Source: an uncultured Opitutia bacterium
Lineage (GTDB): Bacteria > Verrucomicrobiota > Verrucomicrobiia > Opitutales > Opitutaceae
Assembly: GCA_903820035.1 (NCBI GenBank)
Contig: CAIJFT010000418.1
Coordinates: 1 to 40,666 of the forward strand
Direction: 5' to 3'
Length of the DNA stretch: 40,666 nucleotides
The translations under genes were made by a program, and so were the position numbers. Under the pieces are notes generated by a model. The model had not been told where the DNA came from. It did no database searches and saw nothing but the letters and a program-made list of their open reading frames with translations. Below, piece after piece: positions 35,216 through 40,666 of the stretch; the first letter of the stretch is position 1; each line of letters starts with the position of its first letter.

Positions 35216-35245
35216 GCCGCGTGGGAGCGTGGCGACAACGTGGCC
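35216..35245 (+). repeat. Dispersed intergenic repeat, copy 4
   Basis: Begins GCCGCGTGGGAGCGTGGCGA and ends CAACGTGGCC. It shares its first half with 21203-21233 and its second half with 27866-27887. Confidence 0.5.
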
Positions 35246-35306
35246 CTCATTCGCGCCCACGTTTTCGCCTGCGGCTCGAACGCGGCGACGGGAATCGCGG
35301 CACCGC

Positions 35307-36362
35307 TCAAGCGTCACTGGGCGGCTGGCCCCGCCGCGGGAGCGTCCGCCCTTCGTTCCACTGCCCCTCAACCATCAGCGTCGTCGCCTGCCCGGGCAGC
35401 CCGCGTTCATGGCGCTCCACCATCCCGAGCAGCGCGTCGACGGCCAGTCCGCCGATCAGCCGGCCGTTTTGATAAATCCCGGTGTTCGGATCGTCCGCCT
35501 CGGGACACGCGAGGAGAGCCACCCCGCAGTGTTCGGGAACCCGCAACCGCGCCAGCTCAAGCGCCGGACGGATCGCATCGGCAGAAGGGGTGATGATCAC
35601 GTCGGGCTTTTCCCGGCGCAACCAGCGCGCGACCGCGGCCACCTCGGACCAATCGTCCACGTACAACGGCGCCATCAGATCGAGCCCCCCGAGCAAGTCG
35701 CCGGCGGCCCGGAAGCCCGCCTCCCAACGTCCCTGAAAACGCGTGCGGTGATTGCGCAACAAGAGCAAGCCGGGCCGGCGGTAGCCGCGCGCGTGGCACT
35801 CGCGCACCGTCCGCAGCGCGGAGAAATAATGGTCGTTGCACACCGTGGTCACCGACAACGACGGCAAGGGCACGCTTAGGCACACCGTGGAAAAATGTTC
35901 CCACCGCAGCGCTGGCGTCGGATCGCCCTCGGCCAGCGGGCTGAGCAACAGCCCGCGGATGCCGCGCGCGTGGAGCACATCGGAAAAGCGCTCGTTGGAC
36001 ATGCCGTCACGGTGAAGCCAAAACTCCTCAGCCCGATAACCCCGCAACCCCGCCCGGCCCAACGCGCCTTCGCGCATCTGCCGGATGGTCGCCGCCGGGT
36101 GATTCCGCCAGCCGTCTTCCGATCGTTGCGCGCACACCAAGGCAATCACTGGCTGGTCCTTCAACGGCTTCCCCTGCCGACGGATCCGCATCAAGGTCGA
36201 AACATACGGGTTCGGCTGATACTCGAGTTCGCGGGCGATCGCCTGAATGCGCTCCCGGGTCGCCACCGGAATGCGGGGATTATTCGCGAGGCACATCGAC
36301 ACCGTCGCCTGGGTCACGCCGGCCCGCGCGGCAATGGTCTTCATGGTTACGGCCGCACTCAT
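35307..36362 (-). CDS. LacI-family transcriptional regulator
   Basis: 351 residues. The N-terminal helix-turn-helix and hinge are clear: MKTIAARAGVTQATVSMCLANNPRIPVATRERIQ (about 7-40), then NPYVSTLM, then a periplasmic-binding-protein-like effector domain (VIALVCAQ..., GIRGLLLSPLAEGD, PDVIITPSADAIRPALELARLRVPEHCGVALL). It should bind a palindrome and respond to a sugar or sugar metabolite. It is divergent from the TonB receptor gene, with a TTTGC-TCG-GCAAA palindrome between them, and lies tail to tail with araH. Control of the receptor and perhaps of araFGH is the obvious inference. The ATG at 36362 is used; a second ATG six codons later starts directly at the helix-turn-helix. Confidence 0.93.
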   Translation of the reverse strand: MSAAVTMKTIAARAGVTQATVSMCLANNPRIPVATRERIQAIARELEYQPNPYVSTLMRIRRQGKPLKDQPVIALVCAQRSEDGWRNHPAATIRQMREGALGRAGLRGYRAEEFWLHRDGMSNERFSDVLHARGIRGLLLSPLAEGDPTPALRWEHFSTVCLSVPLPSLSVTTVCNDHYFSALRTVRECHARGYRRPGLLLLRNHRTRFQGRWEAGFRAAGDLLGGLDLMAPLYVDDWSEVAAVARWLRREKPDVIITPSADAIRPALELARLRVPEHCGVALLACPEADDPNTGIYQNGRLIGGLAVDALLGMVERHERGLPGQATTLMVEGQWNEGRTLPRRGQPPSDA

Positions 36363-36430
36363 TGCTTAAGGATGAAAGCAAGACGGCGCTTCCCTTGGGG
36401 GTGGCAACCGAAATCCTCGCTCTTTGGCCT

Positions 36431-36443
36431 TTTGCTCGGCAAA
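36431..36443. promoter_or_regulatory. Candidate LacI-type operator
   Basis: The perfect 5-base inverted repeat TTTGC-TCG-GCAAA lies in the divergent gap between the LacI gene and the TonB receptor gene, 64 bases before the receptor ATG. The size and TTGC/GCAA half-sites suit LacI-family proteins. Only one copy is seen. Confidence 0.4.
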
Positions 36444-36506
36444 CGGATCGCCCCCCGCCCGAATCAAACCCAGGCGGCCGCTGTTTTTTTCACGATTAAC
36501 CCCACC

Positions 36507-38894
36507 ATGAACCTACCCAAACCCACCACCCTGCGCCGGCTGACCGGCACTCTCGGTGTCCTCGGCCTTGCGCTCCAGCTCCCGGCCCAAACGGCGCCGG
36601 CCCCCCGGCCCAAAACCGCGGAAGACGTCGTCCAGCTGTCGGAATTTTCCGTCAAGGCCGACCCCGACCGCGGCTACGCGCCTTCGGAAACGATGACCGG
36701 CTCGCGCGTCGCGACCAAGATCATCGACCTGCCCTACACGGTGAACGTGCTCACGAGCGAGTTCCTCGAGGACTTCGGCATTTTCGAACTCGCCGATAAC
36801 ATCGTCCAAATCGGCAGCTTCACCGGCCTCGACATCGGCGGTAACTTTTTCCTGCGCGGGTTTCAATCGACCTACCAGCTGCGCGATGGTTTCTTCCGCC
36901 TCGGCCGTTACGGCTCGAGCAACGTCGACCGCATCGAGATCATCAAAGGCTCCAATGCCGCCATCTACGGCCGCACCTCCCCCGGCGGCATGGTCAACAT
37001 GATCTCGAAGGCGCCGAAGGACCGCCAGAGCGAGCGGCTCAGCTACAATTTCGGCGACTACGGCACGCAACGCCTCACGCTCGAAGCGACCGGGCCCGTA
37101 CCGATCGAGACCGGGGGCAAGACCTCCTACATCGTCACGTTGAGCCAGTACCAGCGTGACTTCGGTCAGGAATACGCCCGTAACCGCAACCTCGAGTACT
37201 ACGCCGCGCTGAAGCACACCTTCAAGGACGGCGGCAACCTCCTCCTCTCCGCAGAATACCTGCTGCAGATTCGCCACTCCCCCAATGGCGCCGCCCCGCT
37301 GATCAACGACCAGAAGGGCACCGCCGCCACCACCGACGACGAGATCGTCGGCTACGCGAAGAACCTCGCCCAATACAACGCCTACGGCCCGGCCAGCGAA
37401 CTCACGCGCGGCGGCAGCAGCTTCACCGCCAATTACGACAAGCGGCTGAGCGACGTCTGGAGTCTCCGCACCTCGGCCAATTATTACCGGATGCGCCGTT
37501 GGGATTATAACTCCAACAACGGCTGGCCGACGGTAAACATCAACCCTGCCGTCGCCACCACCCCCATTAGCGTCGTGCGCGGCGCAATTCCGAGCAAGGG
37601 CCAGATCATCGAGGACGGCGGCGGCGTCCAGGGCGACATCCTCGCCCACTATTGGAGCAACAACCACTCGATCGAACACCGCACGCTCTTCGCGGCCGAC
37701 CTCAACGACTACTACCGCTGGGATCCTTCCCGCAGCTACGCGGTCGCGACCGACCCCGACCTCGTCGCGTGGAGCACCGCGGCCCGCACCGTCACGCTCG
37801 ATAGCAAAACGCTGGCTCCGACCAGCCCGATCAACTACTTCACGAAGTGGTTCGACGGTTCCAAGGGCGTCTCGACCCGCATCCGCAAACAACGCGTCAC
37901 GGTCGCCGGCGCCTTGATCCGCGAACAAGCCGCCTTCTTCAAGGGCGACCTGCTCGCCTACTTCGGCACCCGTTACGACGGCGTCCGCTTCCGCCACCGC
38001 GACTTCACCGCCCCGCCGGCGGGCTACCTCCCGGGCCAGATGCTCGATAAGAAGATGAACTCCGGGTTCAAGCCCAACCTGGGCGTCAACTACAAGCTGA
38101 CCTCCGCCCTGCGCGTATTTGCCAACTACAGCGAGAGCTACTTCGTCCCGCAGTCCGACGCGACCGCGACGGTGGCTCTGCCGGACTACGCGGCGGAAAC
38201 CGCCAAGGGTTATGACTACGGCTTCAAGGGCTCCCTGCTCAATGACCGGCTCAACTTCACCGTGAGCGGCTTCTACGCCACCCGGATGAACGTCTCCGTG
38301 AGCGACTCGGTCGAGACCCCGCCGGGTTCCGGCACCTACGTCGTGACCTCCCGGCGCGACGGCGACCAGCTCGTCCGCGGCTACGAGCTTGACGTGAACT
38401 ACAACGTGACGAGCCAGGTCAATGTCGGCGGCAGCTGGGGCAACGTCTACTCGATCTACAGCAATTACGGCAGCGCCTTCCCCGAAGCGGTCGGCCGCCG
38501 CGTCACCAGCGTCTCTCCGCAAAACGGCGGCGCCTACGTCAAGTACACGCCCTCCTCCGCCGCTTGGCGCGGATTCTCGACCAACCTGAACGTCACCTAC
38601 GTCGGTTCCACGCCCACGGAAAACCCCAACGCCGGCGACACCACCGCCCGCGTTGGCGGCGTGGTCGTCGTGACGCGGACCACGAACCAGTGGCGCCTGC
38701 GCACGCCGTCTTACACCCTGTGGAATTTCGGCGCCCGCTACAAACTGCCGTTCAATTCCAAGATCGAGCAGACCCTCGCGCTCAACGTGAACAACCTCTT
38801 CGATCTCGACTACCTGCGCGCCAACAAGATCCCCGGCGACCGGCGCTCGATTTTCTTCACCTATACGCTCGGGCACAGCGGCAATCGCCGCTGA
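36507..38894 (+). CDS. TonB-dependent outer-membrane receptor (no STN domain)
   Basis: 795 residues from the ATG at 36507, which opens a signal peptide (MNLPKPTTLRRLTGTLGVLGLALQLPA). The frame is open for over 200 codons upstream, but that part is antisense to the LacI gene. After VVQLSEFSVKADPDRGY comes the plug (TMTGSRVATKIIDLPYTVNVLTSEFLED, FLRGFQSTYQLRDGFFR, VDRIEIIKGSNAAIYGRTSPGGMVNMISKAP), then the barrel with typical alternating aromatic strands (FKPNLGVNYKLTSALRVFANYSESYF). The plug resembles siderophore-type receptors, but such receptors in Verrucomicrobia also take up glycans. The divergent sugar-type regulator and nearby araFGH favour a carbohydrate ligand, which is an inference. 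It lacks the N-terminal signalling domain of the receptor at 5863-9249. Confidence 0.93.
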   Translation: MNLPKPTTLRRLTGTLGVLGLALQLPAQTAPAPRPKTAEDVVQLSEFSVKADPDRGYAPSETMTGSRVATKIIDLPYTVNVLTSEFLEDFGIFELADNIVQIGSFTGLDIGGNFFLRGFQSTYQLRDGFFRLGRYGSSNVDRIEIIKGSNAAIYGRTSPGGMVNMISKAPKDRQSERLSYNFGDYGTQRLTLEATGPVPIETGGKTSYIVTLSQYQRDFGQEYARNRNLEYYAALKHTFKDGGNLLLSAEYLLQIRHSPNGAAPLINDQKGTAATTDDEIVGYAKNLAQYNAYGPASELTRGGSSFTANYDKRLSDVWSLRTSANYYRMRRWDYNSNNGWPTVNINPAVATTPISVVRGAIPSKGQIIEDGGGVQGDILAHYWSNNHSIEHRTLFAADLNDYYRWDPSRSYAVATDPDLVAWSTAARTVTLDSKTLAPTSPINYFTKWFDGSKGVSTRIRKQRVTVAGALIREQAAFFKGDLLAYFGTRYDGVRFRHRDFTAPPAGYLPGQMLDKKMNSGFKPNLGVNYKLTSALRVFANYSESYFVPQSDATATVALPDYAAETAKGYDYGFKGSLLNDRLNFTVSGFYATRMNVSVSDSVETPPGSGTYVVTSRRDGDQLVRGYELDVNYNVTSQVNVGGSWGNVYSIYSNYGSAFPEAVGRRVTSVSPQNGGAYVKYTPSSAAWRGFSTNLNVTYVGSTPTENPNAGDTTARVGGVVVVTRTTNQWRLRTPSYTLWNFGARYKLPFNSKIEQTLALNVNNLFDLDYLRANKIPGDRRSIFFTYTLGHSGNRR

Positions 38895-38918
38895 TAACCC
38901 GAGCGAATGTCCCTCCGA

Positions 38919-38947
38919 CCGCCGGCCTCCGGGCCGGCGGTTTTTTT
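38919..38947 (+). terminator. Terminator of the second TonB receptor
   Basis: A perfect 9-base stem CCGCCGGCC/GGCCGGCGG (38919-38927, 38932-38940) with a 4-base loop, then seven T residues, 24 bases after the stop. Confidence 0.92.
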
Positions 38948-39142
38948 GCGCCCGCAACTCCCTGCCGGGTCGGGCGGGACCCGGAAAACCGGAGATTTGA
39001 TCTATCTTTTTTCCCGCGATGCCGCATAGTGGTAGAAATCATCAGAGGTCTGAGTCGCTTCCCCCTTCCCTCAGGCCCGCCGCCGAGGCAGGAAGTCGCC
39101 CTTTTCGCCCCGTGGCGACCGCTGATCCATCCTCCTCCGCCT

Positions 39143-40228
39143 GTGCAAACTTCCGCCCACGTCCGCTTCGAAAAACGAGATGAGTTCCATGACGAACTCC
39201 AACGCCGCATCGCGGCCTATTTCGAAGAACGGGGCCTCTCCCGCTTTGGCGGCATCCGGCTGCTGACCAAGTCCGTGATGATCGGCCTGTGGCTGGTCGC
39301 GTCCTACCTGCTCCTGGTTTTCTCCCCGGTCCCGCTCTGGGGCGCCGCCCTCCTCGCCGCGTCACTCGGCGCTGCCATGGCCGCCGTCGGTTTCAACATC
39401 ACCCACGACGCCAACCACGACTCCTTTTCCCGCAACAAATGGGTGAATCTGGTGATGAGCCATACCATGGATCTGATTGGCGGCAGCAGCTACGTATGGC
39501 GCATCAAGCACAACGTCATCCACCACACCTACACGAACATCGCGGGCCTCGACGACGACATCAACCTCTACCCTTGGGGCCGACTCGCCCCCGGCCAGCG
39601 CCGGCTGAAACTCCACCGCATCCAAACGTTCTACATCTGGCCCCTCTACGGCATGCTGGGTATCAAGTGGCACTTCGACGACGTACTGACCGCCATCACC
39701 GGCAAAGTGAGCGGCCAGAAGATCCGTCGGCCCGACGGCATGGAACTCGCCTGCCTCATCATCGGCAAGGCGCTGTTCTTCGGTTGGGCCCTCGTACTCC
39801 CCATGGTCGCCGGCCACGCTTGGTGGGCCGTCCTGTTGACCTACCTTTTCACGGAATTCGTCATGGGGGTGGTCATGTCGCTTACCTTCCAACTCGCCCA
39901 CTGCGTGGAGGAGGCCCAATTTTTCCCGACTCCCCTCACCGCCGACGAGGGTAAGTTCCAGTCGTGGGCCCGGCATCAGATCGAGACGACGGTGGATTTC
40001 GCACCCCGCAATTTCTTTCTCACCTGGTACATGGGCGGCCTGAACTACCAGATCGAGCACCACCTCTTCCCGCGCATCTCCCACATTCACTACCCGAAAA
40101 TCGCCCCGATCGTACGTCAAGTGAGCGCCGAATTCGGGGTCCGCTACACCGCGCACCGCAGCTTCGTCCGCGCCCTGTTCTCGCACGTCCGCTGGCTTCA
40201 CCGCATGGGCCGCCCGGAAGCCGCGTAA
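39143..40228 (+). CDS. Membrane fatty-acid desaturase (acyl-lipid/acyl-CoA type)
   Basis: About 361 residues if it starts at the GTG at 39143. There is no ATG at the right place, and the frame is open far upstream into the receptor gene, so the start is an estimate based on where desaturase-like sequence begins (VRFEKRDEFHDELQRRIAAYFEERG). The three iron-binding histidine boxes are present: HDANH (88-92), HNVIHH (123-128) and QIEHH (303-307). Glutamine in the last box is typical of delta-5/delta-6-like and related front-end desaturases. Four hydrophobic spans are visible. There is no fused cytochrome b5 domain. It introduces a double bond into membrane fatty acyl chains using a separate electron donor. 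A terminator follows; it is probably a single-gene unit. Confidence 0.9.
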   Translation: MQTSAHVRFEKRDEFHDELQRRIAAYFEERGLSRFGGIRLLTKSVMIGLWLVASYLLLVFSPVPLWGAALLAASLGAAMAAVGFNITHDANHDSFSRNKWVNLVMSHTMDLIGGSSYVWRIKHNVIHHTYTNIAGLDDDINLYPWGRLAPGQRRLKLHRIQTFYIWPLYGMLGIKWHFDDVLTAITGKVSGQKIRRPDGMELACLIIGKALFFGWALVLPMVAGHAWWAVLLTYLFTEFVMGVVMSLTFQLAHCVEEAQFFPTPLTADEGKFQSWARHQIETTVDFAPRNFFLTWYMGGLNYQIEHHLFPRISHIHYPKIAPIVRQVSAEFGVRYTAHRSFVRALFSHVRWLHRMGRPEAA

Positions 40229-40290
40229 GCCGGGGCCGCGCCCCGAGGAATGCCCGTTGGCAGGACGGCCGGACCGCGTCCACCGCAGAA

Positions 40291-40315
40291 CCCGATGCCC
40301 CCATCGGGTTTTTTT
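40291..40315 (+). terminator. Terminator of the desaturase gene
   Basis: The stem CCCGATG/CATCGGG (40291-40297, 40302-40308) with a CCCC loop, then seven T residues, 62 bases after the stop. Confidence 0.88.
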
Positions 40316-40368
40316 ATCCCCCCCCGTGCCCGCACGATGGGGACATCGGGTCCCCAGCCACCCGCGGC

Positions 40369-40666
40369 TCAGGCCGCGCCCGCATTTCGCGCCGGAATCT
40401 CCACGGTAAAACAGGTGCCCACGCCGAGGGTCGATTCCACGGTAACTTTCCCGCCGAGGATGTCGGTCATCCGTTTGACGATGTTCAACCCGAGCCCGCT
40501 GCCTTTGATCAGGCCGACATTCGAGCCGCGTTCAAATGCATCAAAGATCCGCTTTATGTCCGCCTCGGGAATGCCAATGCCCTTGTCCGCGATCGCGAGC
40601 CGGGCCTGCGTCGCATCAACCTGCAGCGTGACGGCGATCGTCGTGCCCGCGCCCGAATAGTGCGCC
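40369..40666 (-). CDS. Sensor histidine kinase, C-terminal part (runs off the window)
   Basis: The last 98 codons of a gene read from the window's right edge. They encode the C-terminal half of the HATPase domain: AHYSGAGTTIAVTLQ after the N box, the G1 box IADKGIGIP, the F box IFDAFERG, the G2 box GSGLGLNIVKRMTDILGG and VESTLGVGTCFTVEIP at the end. It binds ATP to phosphorylate a conserved His that lies outside the window, so the sensor input and any partner regulator are not visible. It is convergent with the desaturase gene, and a terminator lies between the two. Confidence 0.92.
   Translation of the reverse strand, partial: AHYSGAGTTIAVTLQVDATQARLAIADKGIGIPEADIKRIFDAFERGSNVGLIKGSGLGLNIVKRMTDILGGKVTVESTLGVGTCFTVEIPARNAGAA

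Noticed and set aside
36513-38957. Very long open frame antisense to the second TonB receptor.
   Set aside because: High-GC third-position bias opens antisense frames; the plus strand shows a complete signal peptide, plug and barrel, and the antisense protein has no recognisable motif.
40250-40660. Plus-strand open frame at the right end.
   Set aside because: The minus strand here encodes the conserved ATP-binding half of a histidine kinase; the plus frame is its shadow.

Overview
The window is high-GC bacterial DNA that most resembles a member of the Verrucomicrobiota, probably the Opitutaceae. This is an inference from the gene set: TonB-dependent receptors with a short 'EFxV' motif before the plug, a FecI/FecR-type signalling cassette, Tat-exported pyruvyl-transferase-like proteins, Amt transporters with a long exported N-terminal leader, and a LacI-type regulator beside a TonB receptor. 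Most genes are ordinary chromosomal genes. The only mobile-element trace is an integrase next to a tRNA.

Layout. 1-1675 (minus): a multi-membrane-span protein with a TPR array cut by an in-frame TAG. 1871-2580 (plus): a 63-residue ORF overlapping by TTGA an orphan kinase-like gene of the polyvalent-protein type. 2676-10941 (minus): a tightly packed apparent operon of ECF sigma factor, FecR-like regulator, STN-domain TonB receptor, two paralogous Tat-exported polysaccharide-pyruvyl-transferase-like proteins and a small exported amidotransferase-fold-like protein. 11162-12258: a tyrosine recombinase running into the 3' side of tRNA-Gly(GCC), which has its own terminator. 12346-13927 (minus): a sigma54-dependent response regulator and tRNA-Leu(GAG). 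14234-21117: housekeeping genes pyrD, an acidic-tailed protein, hemB, cysS, a small conserved-looking protein, and a thrS lacking the TGS domain.

21302-27622 (minus) is a run of three ammonium transporters and three PII proteins, with all three PII genes followed by rho-independent terminators. The spacing gives units glnK / amt-glnK / amt-glnK / amt. One amt has a textbook sigma54 -24/-12 promoter, and another carries Glu in place of the first pore histidine. The sigma54 activator at 12346-13755 is a candidate regulator, but nothing in the sequence proves the link.

27959-31123 holds aspS and, divergently, a PfkB sugar kinase. 31445-35061 (plus) encodes an L-arabinose-type ABC transporter (AraF-like lipoprotein, AraG, AraH). 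A LacI regulator (minus) then diverges from a second TonB receptor (plus), with a candidate palindromic operator between them. A fatty-acid desaturase and the 3' end of a sensor histidine kinase close the window. Plausible teamwork: outer-membrane uptake (TonB receptor) and inner-membrane uptake (araFGH) of a pentose or pentose-containing glycan under LacI control; nitrogen-regulated ammonium uptake; and a trans-envelope signalling operon of unknown substrate, which is the most likely place for undescribed biology.
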